Shown here in pieces: positions 25,255 to 33,770 of a stretch of 64,000 nt of DNA (within the stretch, counting starts at the first letter, position 1; each line of letters starts with the position of its first letter). The stretch lies in assembly GCA_910579805.1 (NCBI GenBank), contig CAJTWM010000013.1:1-64000 (forward strand), written 5' to 3'. The translations under genes and the position numbers were made by a program. A model generated the notes under the pieces. That model worked only from the letters and a program-made list of their open reading frames with translations, ran no database searches and was not told where the DNA came from. This DNA is from an uncultured Lachnospiraceae bacterium (GTDB taxonomy: Bacteria; Bacillota; Clostridia; Lachnospirales; Lachnospiraceae).

Positions 25255-26649
25255 TCAGTAACGGCTGTCCTCGCCCAATACCTTTGTGATTCCGTCCCCT
25301 AAGACTTCCGCCGCCTTTTCGGAGTCATAATTTCCGGAACTCAGCCCTGCCATTACATCATAATAAACGCCGCCTGCATCTTTAAGGGCAGCGTCCTCAA
25401 ATTTCGGATCCAATTCGTAAGATACATAAGCAAGAATCTTACCGTTCGCTTCTACCACCGTTTCATTTAAAAGGCCCTGTGCATTACAGTTGTCAAACGC
25501 CGCTTTGCTGAGCGGGATCCCCCTCTCGGAAGCCATGATGGCCGTACCTTCCTCTTCGTTCAATAAGAATTGCACCAGCATAGCTGCTTCTTTAGGATGC
25601 GCCGTCCCTTCAGAAATTGCAAAGCCTGAAGAAACTTTTGAAAAACCTCCTCTATAATCTCCCATATCGGCCAGTTCTTCGCCGACTACAAATTCCCGTC
25701 CTTCCGCCAGCGCGTCGCTGAACTTACCTGCGGAAGAATCCCATTCAAAGATACCCGCATACTTTCCTTCCGCCCATTTCGGATTCCGCTCAAGAGATTC
25801 CGCACCGTCTTCTGCGACCGTTGCAACGGATGGGATGACATGCGCGTCTTCCAAGGACCGGATAAACTCCAAACCGGCTTGGATCTCTTTCAAAGTATAA
25901 TTTAACGCGCCATCCTCTACCCAATTCTTACCATATACGGATTCCAAATAATATACCATAAGGATCATCCTATCGTATTCGCTCAATACCAACGGGTAAT
26001 AATCCTCTCCCAATTCGTTTTGGAACGTCTCTCCTGCCGTCATTAATTCGGCCAGAGTGTCAGGAGTATCTATTCCGGCTTCGTCAAAAGTCGTCTTATC
26101 CCAATAAAAAATCTTCCCTGTCATAGATACCGGAACTGCCTGCAGTTTACCCGCTACGGTACACATGTCTAAATATTTCCGGTCAAACTGGGTCAGATCC
26201 AGTATATCGGAAACTCTGTTTAAATCCATAAATACGTTTCCGTCCGGACTGTAAGAGGTAATCCAGCTCCAGTTGATCTGGTTTACATCAGGAGTCGTCC
26301 CTGCCGCAAACATGGCTGCCATGGAGTCTTCCCAGCCGGACCATGAGCCATACGTTTCTTTTACCGTAATCCCCGGATATTTCGCTTCAAACGCATCGAT
26401 TGCCGCCATCGTAGCTTCATGTCTGGAATCTCCTCCCCACCAGGAAAAGGTAAGGACGCATTCCTCATAAGAACCGTTCCGGTTTCCTGACTCCGCTTCT
26501 GCAGGCATACTTTCTGCCGGCACGCCTGCATCCCCGCCCTCCGCCGGAGTCTCTACAGGCAGATTGCCTGCGTTGCCGCCTGTATTACCGCAGGCAGTCA
26601 GTGAAAATATCATAGCCGCCGCTAACCCTAACGCCCAAAATTTTTTCAT
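25255..26649 (-). CDS. Sugar ABC transporter substrate-binding lipoprotein
   Basis: 464 residues, family 1 extracellular solute-binding protein (MalE/UgpB type). A lipoprotein signal (MKKFWALGLAAAMIFSLTACGN, lipid on Cys ~21) precedes a Glu/Ala/Pro-rich linker. The mature start is CVLTFSWWGGDSRHEATMAAIDAFEAKYPGI. The ATG at 26649 has GGAGGT 6 nt upstream. No permease or ATPase is adjacent, so the partners are encoded elsewhere. The divergent LacI regulator and the glucuronate isomerase beyond it suggest an oligogalacturonide or hexuronide substrate; this is inference. Confidence 0.9.
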   Translation of the reverse strand: MKKFWALGLAAAMIFSLTACGNTGGNAGNLPVETPAEGGDAGVPAESMPAEAESGNRNGSYEECVLTFSWWGGDSRHEATMAAIDAFEAKYPGITVKETYGSWSGWEDSMAAMFAAGTTPDVNQINWSWITSYSPDGNVFMDLNRVSDILDLTQFDRKYLDMCTVAGKLQAVPVSMTGKIFYWDKTTFDEAGIDTPDTLAELMTAGETFQNELGEDYYPLVLSEYDRMILMVYYLESVYGKNWVEDGALNYTLKEIQAGLEFIRSLEDAHVIPSVATVAEDGAESLERNPKWAEGKYAGIFEWDSSAGKFSDALAEGREFVVGEELADMGDYRGGFSKVSSGFAISEGTAHPKEAAMLVQFLLNEEEGTAIMASERGIPLSKAAFDNCNAQGLLNETVVEANGKILAYVSYELDPKFEDAALKDAGGVYYDVMAGLSSGNYDSEKAAEVLGDGITKVLGEDSRY

Positions 26650-26858
26650 CTTTACCTCCATTCCGAAGCGTTTTATGCTGAGGACGCGGGCAGAATTTCA
26701 GATTCTGCTCTGCGGTCAATAGAATCTGTGACGCTTCAGCACAAATTCCTGATTGAATACGCATTTTGTTCAGCCTTCCCGTCATGCCGCCCCGCAGCAC
26801 AAACCATAAAAGAAAGCGATCCCGAAAATTCCCGTTCGTCAACTGCCTTCACATAAAC

Positions 26859-26864
26859 ATTATA
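26859..26864 (-). promoter_or_regulatory. Extended -10 promoter toward the binding-protein gene
   Basis: The minus strand reads TGCTATAATG, an extended -10 (TGnTATAAT), with no good -35. It lies about 210 nt upstream of the lipoprotein gene. The leader in between (26650-26760) contains paired segments such as AGATTCT/AGAATCT and a variant of the hairpin-RBS repeat. Confidence 0.5.
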
Positions 26865-26964
26865 GCATTCATATGCGAATTTTTCTATCCTAATCCTATT
26901 CCGTTATTCTGTTGTTCTGTCATATACGATCCCGCCTCTGTTAAATCGGATCCGATACCCCTTC

Positions 26965-26993
26965 TTGAATTAGCAGAAATATTGTACTATAAT
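26965..26993 (+). promoter_or_regulatory. Sigma-A promoter for the LacI-family gene
   Basis: TTGAAT (26965-26970), 17-nt spacer, TATAAT (26988-26993), placing the transcription start near 27000. Confidence 0.75.
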
Positions 26994-27006
26994 TTACTCA
27001 TAATTC

Positions 27007-27020
27007 TGTAATCGCTTACA
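27007..27020. promoter_or_regulatory. LacI/CcpA-type operator
   Basis: TGTAATCGCTTACA, a near-perfect 14-bp palindrome with a central CG, fits the operator of LacI-family repressors and also a cre site. It lies just downstream of the predicted start of the regulator gene transcript, so autorepression or catabolite control is likely. Confidence 0.75.
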
Positions 27021-27054
27021 TCATTTTGCAAGTTCAAAAAGTGAGGGCTTTCCT

Positions 27055-28065
27055 ATGACGATCTATGATATTTCCGAAAAAGCAGGCGTTTCCATAGCGA
27101 CCGTTTCCCGGGTATTAAACGGCAGCAGTAATGTCAGCGAAAAAACCCGTAAAAAAGTATTGGAAGTTATGGAAGAATACGACTACACTCCCAACGCTTT
27201 TGCAAGAGGGCTGGGGCTCAATACCATGAATACGATCGGGATATTATGCGCCGATTCCTCCGATCTTTATCTTGCAAAAGCCGTTTATTTAATCGAACAG
27301 AGTCTCCGCGCCAATAACTACGACTCTCTTTTGTGCTGTACCGGATACGATCTGGAAAACAAGAAAAAATATGTAGAGCTTCTTTTATCCAAAAAAGTAG
27401 ACAGTATCATCCTTGTAGGTTCTGATTTTGTCGGGGAAAAAAACGGCGACAACGAATATATCAGAAACGCGGCCTCCCAAATTCCAATCATGCTTTTGAA
27501 TGGGGCGTTGGACAGCCCTAATGTCTACAGTATCGTTTCCGACGACCGCCGCTCCATGTATGAGGCCGCGTCTTCCCTGATCTTAGCCGGCGTGCGGGAT
27601 ATTTTATATTTTTATAATTCCGATTCCTACAGCGGCAGGCACAAACTCGCCGGTTACCGCGCCGCCATGGCTGAAGCCGGTATCTCCCCGCCGCCTTCCA
27701 TGCTGCAGTTTTACGGCGGCCCGCATGAGGATATTGACGCAATGACAAAGACTCTTTTAAACCTTTCCAAACGGGGCATCAAATTCAACGGAGTCATTGC
27801 GGCGGACGATAATCTTGCCATCGCCGCAGTAAAGTATGCCAAGAAAAAAAAATTGAAAATACCGGAAGATTTCGCTGTGATCGGATATAATAATTCCATT
27901 CTGACCGCCTGCTGCGAACCGGAACTTACTTCTATCGATAACAAGCTGGACACGCTCTGCAGGCAGCTCATCACTTCCCTCATGGAAGTACTTGCCGGCA
28001 ACAGTATTCCGAAAAAAGCGCTTTTTTCGGGAGAACTGGTCAAACGGGGAACTACGCCTTTTTAG
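27055..28065 (+). CDS. LacI-family transcriptional regulator
   Basis: 336 residues. An N-terminal helix-turn-helix and hinge (TIYDISEKAGVSIATVSRVL, NVSEKTRKKVLEVMEEYDY) are followed by a periplasmic-binding-protein-like effector domain (TIGILCADSSDLYLAKAV; FNGVIAADDNLAIAAVKYAK; FAVIGYNNSILTACCEPELT). It would repress until a sugar or sugar acid binds. uxaC follows on the same strand 94 nt later and the binding-protein gene diverges, so a hexuronate-related effector is the simplest reading. Confidence 0.92.
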   Translation: MTIYDISEKAGVSIATVSRVLNGSSNVSEKTRKKVLEVMEEYDYTPNAFARGLGLNTMNTIGILCADSSDLYLAKAVYLIEQSLRANNYDSLLCCTGYDLENKKKYVELLLSKKVDSIILVGSDFVGEKNGDNEYIRNAASQIPIMLLNGALDSPNVYSIVSDDRRSMYEAASSLILAGVRDILYFYNSDSYSGRHKLAGYRAAMAEAGISPPPSMLQFYGGPHEDIDAMTKTLLNLSKRGIKFNGVIAADDNLAIAAVKYAKKKKLKIPEDFAVIGYNNSILTACCEPELTSIDNKLDTLCRQLITSLMEVLAGNSIPKKALFSGELVKRGTTPF

Positions 28066-28092
28066 AACGTGTTTAAACAGGTTTTGTGTCTG

Positions 28093-28144
28093 CGCGCTGC
28101 TTGTCACAAACCCGCGATCCATACTCGTGCAATAAAGCAGCGCG
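28093..28144 (+). repeat. Inverted repeat ahead of uxaC
   Basis: CGCGCTGCTT (28093-28102) and AAGCAGCGCG (28135-28144) are perfect 10-bp arms with a 32-nt loop. The uxaC ribosome site (CGGAG) follows the right arm by 5 nt. It could be an operator, a leader hairpin, or another stem placed before a Shine-Dalgarno. Confidence 0.6.
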
Positions 28145-28159
28145 GAAACGGAGAAAACT

Positions 28160-29566
28160 ATGAAACCTTTTATGGACGAAAACTTTTTACTATCAACGGA
28201 TACTGCCAGAACTCTTTTTCATGATTATGCCGAAAAAACTCCGGTCCTTGATTATCATTGCCATATTGATCCGAAAGAGATCGCAGAAGACAGACAGTTT
28301 GAAAACATCACGCAGGTATGGCTCGGAGGCGATCATTATAAATGGCGCTTCATGCGTTCCTGCGGCATAGAAGAACGCTATATCACAGGAAATGCCCCTG
28401 CTAAAGAGAAGTTCTTTCAATGGGCCGAATGTCTCGGAAAAGCGATCGGCAATCCTCTGTTCCACTGGAGCCATTTAGAGCTGCAGAGATATTTCGGTTA
28501 TCACGGCGTTTTAAACAAAAATACCGCCGGAGAGGTCTGGGATCTATGCAATGAAAAACTTTCCCAGCCGTCCATGAGCGTGCGCAATCTGATCAGGCAG
28601 TCCAACGTGACTTTGATCTGTACGACGGACGATCCGGCAGACTCTTTGAAATGGCATAAAATGATTGCAAAAGACCCTTCTTTCGACGTGCAGGTACTTC
28701 CCGCATGGCGTCCCGATAGGGCCATGAATATTGAAAAACCGGATTATGCCGATTATCTCGATACGCTTTCCGAAGTAAGCGGGATAAAGATCCTTTCTTT
28801 TGCCGATTTAAAAGAAGCTTTGAAAAAACGGATGGCATTTTTCGCCTCCATGGGCTGCTCGGTTTCCGACCACGCATTGGAATATATCATGTATGCACCC
28901 GCAGACGAAGCGGAAATAGAACGGATCTTTGAGCGCCGCTTACAGGGACAACCGCTTTCCAAAGAAGACGGGTTAAAATTTAAAACCGCTTTCATGCTGT
29001 TTGCAGGCCGGGAATATGCCCGCCTGAATTGGGTCATGCAATTGCACTACGGCTGCAAACGGGATAACAATACTTTCATGTTTGAAAAGCTGGGGCCGGA
29101 TACAGGATACGACTGCATCAATAACTATGCGCCCTCCTCACAGACGGCGGATTTCTTTAACGCGCTGATTTGCACGGACGAACTTCCGAAAACAATCATT
29201 TACAGCCTGAATCCCAATGATAATCCGGCAATCGGCTCCATTTTAGGCTGTTTTCAGGATGCTGCAGCAGTGGGAAAGATCCAGCAGGGCAGCGCATGGT
29301 GGTTCAACGACCATAAAACAGGCATACTGGAGCAGATGGTTTCCCTTGCAAGCCTCGGGAATCTTTCCGGATTCATAGGAATGTTAACGGATTCCAGAAG
29401 CTTTCTATCTTACACGAGGCACGAATATTTCAGGCGGATCCTATGCGACCTGATCGGCACATGGGTAGAAAACGGAGAATTTCCGAACGATGCGGATACG
29501 CTCCGTGAGATCGTAACGGATATTTCTTATTATAACGCGGTACGTTATTTTGGTTTTAAACTGTAA
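28160..29566 (+). CDS. uxaC: Glucuronate (uronate) isomerase
   Basis: Converts D-glucuronate to D-fructuronate and D-galacturonate to D-tagaturonate, the entry step of hexuronate catabolism. 468 residues. It has the amidohydrolase-like start PVLDYHCHIDPKEIAEDRQF with HCH metal ligands (~35), the WLGGDHYKWRFMRSCG segment, LHYGCKRDNNT (~295) and the C-terminal WWFNDHKTGILEQM. No other uronate genes follow, so the rest of the pathway is elsewhere. Confidence 0.95.
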   Translation: MKPFMDENFLLSTDTARTLFHDYAEKTPVLDYHCHIDPKEIAEDRQFENITQVWLGGDHYKWRFMRSCGIEERYITGNAPAKEKFFQWAECLGKAIGNPLFHWSHLELQRYFGYHGVLNKNTAGEVWDLCNEKLSQPSMSVRNLIRQSNVTLICTTDDPADSLKWHKMIAKDPSFDVQVLPAWRPDRAMNIEKPDYADYLDTLSEVSGIKILSFADLKEALKKRMAFFASMGCSVSDHALEYIMYAPADEAEIERIFERRLQGQPLSKEDGLKFKTAFMLFAGREYARLNWVMQLHYGCKRDNNTFMFEKLGPDTGYDCINNYAPSSQTADFFNALICTDELPKTIIYSLNPNDNPAIGSILGCFQDAAAVGKIQQGSAWWFNDHKTGILEQMVSLASLGNLSGFIGMLTDSRSFLSYTRHEYFRRILCDLIGTWVENGEFPNDADTLREIVTDISYYNAVRYFGFKL

Positions 29567-29622
29567 CTTTCTTCGGTTTCCAGACACAGGACGATTTCCG
29601 CATACGGCTATTTACAAAAAAC

Positions 29623-29658
29623 ATCCCGGAATTTTGCCAAAATACAAAATTCCGGGAT
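29623..29658 (-). terminator. Intrinsic terminator between uxaC and the SGNH gene
   Basis: ATCCCGGAATTTTG and CAAAATTCCGGGAT form a perfect 14-bp stem with an 8-nt loop. GTTTTTTG follows on the minus strand, so it mainly ends the SGNH hydrolase transcript; it may also act on uxaC. Confidence 0.88.
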
Positions 29659-29708
29659 CGTTAAAAAACTCTGTTCAGACTTTTCAAATGCAAAACGGCG
29701 CTTACAAC

Positions 29709-30989
29709 TCAAAAATTTTTATCCAGCGTTCCGTTTTCCATACTGTTCTCCAAGATGTCCGTACCGCTCTCCAACAATTCTCCGCAAACAGAAATATCAT
29801 TGTCTGAAAGTCCCCCCGATGTATTTCCCGATACGCTGTTTCCGGAAACGTCACCAGCGGCGTTTCCCGATACACTGTTTGCAGAAATATCACCCGGAGC
29901 ATTCCCCGATACGCTGTTTTTCCAGACTCCATCAAAGTCGTTTCCTGAGACATCGTTTGCGGAAACATCACCCGGAGCATTTCCCGATACGCTGTTCCCG
30001 GAAACGTCCCCCAAAGTATTCCCTGATATGCTGTTTCCGGAAACACCGTTCTCCGGCACACCGCCATACTCATTACAGGAAACCGTAAAGCCATTCCACC
30101 TTCCTAAAAACTGCCCGTCCGCTTCGTTCTCCAAACTGATACGGATTACTTCTTTTGCAATATGCTCTCCAAGAATCCTATAACCCTCGTCCGTCGGATG
30201 GCATCCCGGCACATAAGCGCTGTAAACTTCGGGATCGTAAGAATTCATAAAATTAGAATGAAACAAGTCGATTACGTCCACGTCATACTTCTTGGCAAGC
30301 GTAATCATGGCGTCCACATATTCTTCGATCGGCTTCATATCCGGATTTAACGCCCGCACTTCTTCGATCGTGACCGTATCCATCGGCGTTACAAGAATCA
30401 GCCAACTGGTAGGGTAATGAACCCGTATCCCCTCCAAAAGGGTATCCAGATCCCCACAGAAAGTATCGTCCGTCAGGGTATTCAGATTCCCTATCGTTTC
30501 TCCCGTTCCGCTGAATACATCGTTGATCCCTCCGTAAACTATGATAATATCGGTATCTTCAGGAATCTCCATATAACGGTTTACCATTGCCGAAGCCCAG
30601 TAGTCGCCTATCGTAGAACCGCCGATGCCCAGATTATACACTTCCTTAGCATGGAGCGCATCCTTAATGACCTCAGGATAAGTCAGGCCGTCCGCATGGC
30701 CGGTAGCACCGTTGACACCCTCCGTAATACTGTCTCCGATACATGCAATCGTAACTTCCGAGAAATCATACGGCTGCCGTTCCAAAACTTCCTTATCATA
30801 AACACGTTCCCTGTCCGTGATCTCTTTGGATGTCATGACCGTCCTCTCCTCGCTTGTCAAAATACTCTCCTGTATGATGACTGACTGTGGGGAATTGCAA
30901 AAAGCTACGGTTCCTCCGTAAAGCACACATGCTAAAAGCAGGATACACACTGCCCGTTTTTTAGAGTTTTTTCTATATTTAGTTTTCAT
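29709..30989 (-). CDS. SGNH/GDSL hydrolase with VSGN-repeat tail
   Basis: 426 residues. A signal anchor at ~9-30 (KRAVCILLLACVLYGGTVAF) places the enzyme outside. The SGNH blocks are visible: IACIGDSITEGVNG (Ser nucleophile, ~82), YNLGIGGSTIGDYW, VYGGINDVFSG and the catalytic PGCHPTDEGY (~265). Residues ~310-405 repeat VSGNSVSGNAPGD-like units about ten times, ending with LESGTDILENSMENG. This tail is likely extended or a simple beta repeat and may bind the wall. Such esterases often deacetylate polysaccharides; the substrate here is unknown. Confidence 0.88.
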   Translation of the reverse strand: MKTKYRKNSKKRAVCILLLACVLYGGTVAFCNSPQSVIIQESILTSEERTVMTSKEITDRERVYDKEVLERQPYDFSEVTIACIGDSITEGVNGATGHADGLTYPEVIKDALHAKEVYNLGIGGSTIGDYWASAMVNRYMEIPEDTDIIIVYGGINDVFSGTGETIGNLNTLTDDTFCGDLDTLLEGIRVHYPTSWLILVTPMDTVTIEEVRALNPDMKPIEEYVDAMITLAKKYDVDVIDLFHSNFMNSYDPEVYSAYVPGCHPTDEGYRILGEHIAKEVIRISLENEADGQFLGRWNGFTVSCNEYGGVPENGVSGNSISGNTLGDVSGNSVSGNAPGDVSANDVSGNDFDGVWKNSVSGNAPGDISANSVSGNAAGDVSGNSVSGNTSGGLSDNDISVCGELLESGTDILENSMENGTLDKNF

Positions 30990-31353
30990 TTATCAGACCT
31001 CTTTTCTTACCTGCGAACCAGGTAAACGCGCTATTCTCCTAACGGCGTCTTCCGTTCCCGCTTTGGTATGCATCCGACGGTATGCCTGTCCGTTCCTTTG
31101 GCATTTTCCGTGGTATTTACTCCTCCTTATACCATTTTCGCTTTACATACGGTTACTGGTCTATGATAACCGATGTCATACCGGATACCGTTTCGTATCC
31201 TACACCTGTGATTAGTATACATCAAAATCTTACCAATAATTCTTAAATTTTTCTTAAATTACAAAACGGTAATAATTTAAGGCTGTAAAGTGAACCGTTA
31301 CGGAACAACCGGAAAACAGATGGAAAAACGGCTGAAAAATGGGTAAAGCATTA
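30990..31353. other. Intergenic region between divergent SGNH gene and ptb
   Basis: About 360 nt. It contains several short palindromic stretches (for example GGTTACTGGTCTATGATAACC near 31150) and AT-rich segments. No ORF or known RNA was recognised. The SGNH gene promoter should be here. Confidence 0.4.
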
Positions 31354-31382
31354 TTGCTTTTTATATGGGAAAGTGTTATTAT
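31354..31382 (+). promoter_or_regulatory. Putative sigma-A promoter for ptb-buk
   Basis: TTGCTT (31354-31359), 17-nt spacer, TATTAT (31377-31382), 60 nt upstream of the ptb start. Confidence 0.6.
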
Positions 31383-31442
31383 TTTAACGAATAAATACGG
31401 TTGAAAAACAACTGGAATAAAATGGATATGAGGTGTAAACAA

Positions 31443-32354
31443 ATGAGCAAAGGTTTTAACGATTTGGTAGCAAAAGCCGGTACCGGCGCCATGAAAAAAG
31501 TATCTGTTGCCGTAGCACAGGACGCGCCTGTATTAGAGGCCGTAAAGGCCGCAAAAGAACGCAATATTGCCGACGCCATTCTAGTCGGCGACGAAGCAAA
31601 GATCCGGGAGATCGCCGCTTCTATCGGTATGAACGCCGATGATTTTGAGATCATCAACGAAACGGATACTTATGAAGCCGCACTGACCGCGGTAAAACTT
31701 GTACACGAAGGAAAAGCGGACATGTACATGAAAGGACTGATCGATACAAAATCCTTCTTAAAAAGCGTTTTGGACAAAGAGGTGGGGCTTCGTACCGGAA
31801 GGCCGCTTTCCCATGTATGCGTATTTGAAGTAAACGGCATCGACCGTCTTCTTTTCCTTACGGACGTGGCTTTCATGACTTATCCTACTTTGGAAGACAA
31901 AGTACATATCATTGAAAATACGGTAGAGATCGCACATGCCTGCGGAATCGAATGCCCGAAGGTCGCTCCGGTAGCAGCCGTAGAGGTTGTAAATCCGAAA
32001 ATGCCGGTGACGGTAGAAGCCGCAGAACTTACCAAAATGTGCGAAGAGGGAAAAATCACCGGCTGTATCGTAGACGGTCCTCTTTCCATGGATCTTGCCA
32101 TCTGCCCGGAGGCTGCACAGCATAAAGGCGCAGAGGGAAGAAAGATCGTGGGCGATGCCGATATCATCCTTTTCCCTGACATCCATGCAGGAAATATCAC
32201 CTATAAGACATTGGTACATACCGCACAGGTAAAGAACGGAAATATCTTAACAGGAACGAAAGCTCCAGTTATCCTTACTTCCCGCTCCGACGACTTTGAG
32301 ACAAAGGTAAATTCCCTCGCGCTTGGCGCCGTTGTTGCCGAAGCTTTAAAATAA
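31443..32354 (+). CDS. ptb: Phosphate butyryltransferase
   Basis: Converts butyryl-CoA and phosphate to butyryl phosphate. 303 residues from the ATG at 31443 (GAGGTG 7 nt upstream), a normal Ptb length. It shows the phosphotransacylase fold: FNDLVAKAGTGAMKKVSVAVAQD, ADAILVGDEAKI, ADMYMKGLIDTKSFL, TGCIVDGPLSMDLA and ADIILFPDIHAGNITYK. Adjacent butyrate kinase on the same strand 45 nt later makes butyryl rather than acetyl transfer the better call. Confidence 0.92.
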   Translation: MSKGFNDLVAKAGTGAMKKVSVAVAQDAPVLEAVKAAKERNIADAILVGDEAKIREIAASIGMNADDFEIINETDTYEAALTAVKLVHEGKADMYMKGLIDTKSFLKSVLDKEVGLRTGRPLSHVCVFEVNGIDRLLFLTDVAFMTYPTLEDKVHIIENTVEIAHACGIECPKVAPVAAVEVVNPKMPVTVEAAELTKMCEEGKITGCIVDGPLSMDLAICPEAAQHKGAEGRKIVGDADIILFPDIHAGNITYKTLVHTAQVKNGNILTGTKAPVILTSRSDDFETKVNSLALGAVVAEALK

Positions 32355-32399
32355 TATTTATTTCATTTAAACATTAAAAAAAGAAAAAGGAGAAGATTT

Positions 32400-33467
32400 A
32401 TGTCAACCAAAAGTTTAATAATCAATCCCGGTTCTACTTCTACCAAAATCGGCGTATTTGAAGATGAAAATCTGTTGTTTGAAGAAACTTTAAGGCATTC
32501 TACGGAAGAAATATCTCAATATGCTTCTATCGTAGATCAAAAGGATTTCCGTAAAAATATCATTCTTTCCCTTTTAAAAGAAAAAGATTTTGATATCCGC
32601 TCTTTAAATGTAGTCGTTGGACGCGGCGGTATGTTAAAACCGATTCCGGGCGGTACTTATGCGGTAAGCGACGCGCTGCTTGAAGACTTGAAGATCGGCC
32701 GTCAGGGACAGCACGCTTCTAACCTTGGCGGTATCTTAGCAAGAGAGATTGGCGATTCTATCGGCGTTCCTTCTTATATCGTAGATCCGGTCGTTGTTGA
32801 CGAACTTATGCCTGCCGCACGTTATTCCGGCGTACCTGAACTTCCAAGAACCAGCGTATTTCATGCGCTGAACCAAAAAGCGGTTGCTAAACGCTATGCA
32901 AAGGAAAACGGTAAAAATTATGAAGACTTGAACCTTGTCGTAGTACATATGGGCGGCGGCGTTTCCGTAGGCGCACATAAAAACGGCAAAGTAGTAGACG
33001 TATTCAACGCGCTTGACGGCGACGGCGCTTTTTCACCGGAGCGCGCAGGCGCAGTTCCTTCCGGCGCACTGGTAAAGATGTGTTTTTCCGGCAAATATAC
33101 GGAAAAAGAAGTATACTCAAAACTAGTCGGCGGCGGCGGCTTCAACGCTTACCTTGGTACAAACGATATGCGTGAAGTAGAAAAGAAAGTGGCTGCCGGA
33201 GACAAGGACGCTGAACTCTACCGTGAAGCTTTCCTTTTACAGGTTGCAAAAGATATTGGCTCCATGGCATGTGTATTAGAGGGAAAAGTAGATCAGATCA
33301 TTGTAACGGGCGGTATCGCTTATGATGAATATGTGACTGCCGAACTAAAGAAAAGAGCAGGGTTTATCGCACCGTTTACCATTTATCCGGGCGAAGACGA
33401 GCTGCTTGCGCTGACTCAAGGCGCTCTTCGCGTACTGAACGGGGAAGAAAAGGCTATGGAATACTAA
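32400..33467 (+). CDS. buk: Butyrate kinase
   Basis: Produces butyrate and ATP from butyryl phosphate, the final step of butyrate fermentation by the kinase route. 355 residues, ASKHA/acetokinase fold. N-terminus SLIINPGSTSTKIGVFEDE, VVGRGGMLKPIPGGTYAV, VVHMGGGVSVGAHKNG, DGDGAFSPERAGAVPSGALV and IIVTGGIAYDEYV. GGAGAAG lies upstream of the ATG. An A-type repeat and a terminator follow the stop. Confidence 0.94.
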   Translation: MSTKSLIINPGSTSTKIGVFEDENLLFEETLRHSTEEISQYASIVDQKDFRKNIILSLLKEKDFDIRSLNVVVGRGGMLKPIPGGTYAVSDALLEDLKIGRQGQHASNLGGILAREIGDSIGVPSYIVDPVVVDELMPAARYSGVPELPRTSVFHALNQKAVAKRYAKENGKNYEDLNLVVVHMGGGVSVGAHKNGKVVDVFNALDGDGAFSPERAGAVPSGALVKMCFSGKYTEKEVYSKLVGGGGFNAYLGTNDMREVEKKVAAGDKDAELYREAFLLQVAKDIGSMACVLEGKVDQIIVTGGIAYDEYVTAELKKRAGFIAPFTIYPGEDELLALTQGALRVLNGEEKAMEY

Positions 33468-33483
33468 GATTTCCCAATCCTGA

Positions 33484-33530
33484 TTTGAGTCGCGGCAGAG
33501 CCGCGACATGAAGGTTAGTTTGAAATATAT
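33484..33530 (+). repeat. Hairpin-RBS repeat, A type, after buk
   Basis: Plus strand: ATCCTGATTTGAG, stem TCGCGGC-AGA-GCCGCGA, then CATGAAGGTTAGTTTG. It is the same element as the A part before tsaE and after prfB but with different stem bases that still pair. No gene follows directly, so it is not serving as a ribosome site here. Confidence 0.8.
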
Positions 33531-33550
33531 TACTGAATATCCATAGTGAT

Positions 33551-33585
33551 CGGGCGGTCTGAATTTCCAGACCGTCCTTATTTTA
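33551..33585 (+). terminator. Intrinsic terminator of ptb-buk
   Basis: GGGCGGTCTG pairs with CAGACCGTCC around AATTTC, followed by TTATTTTAT. Confidence 0.85.
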
Positions 33586-33770
33586 TCTAACAGAGTTTGA
33601 ATGCTGAAAATCTTATTAATATCCTGTTGGATGATGCGGCCCACTGCGTTGGCTGCCTGCGGCGCAAATATCACGCAACATGGAATGTACAGATTTTTCA
33701 AGCACGCTTTGCCGGAAATAAGGCGGAAAGGTAATCGGGTTACTCTTTTATTGCTATCTATGTGATTATT

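Noticed and set aside
29755..30183. 142-codon plus-strand Phe/Pro/Ser-rich repeat ORF
   Set aside because: Antisense shadow of the VSGN repeats of the SGNH hydrolase.
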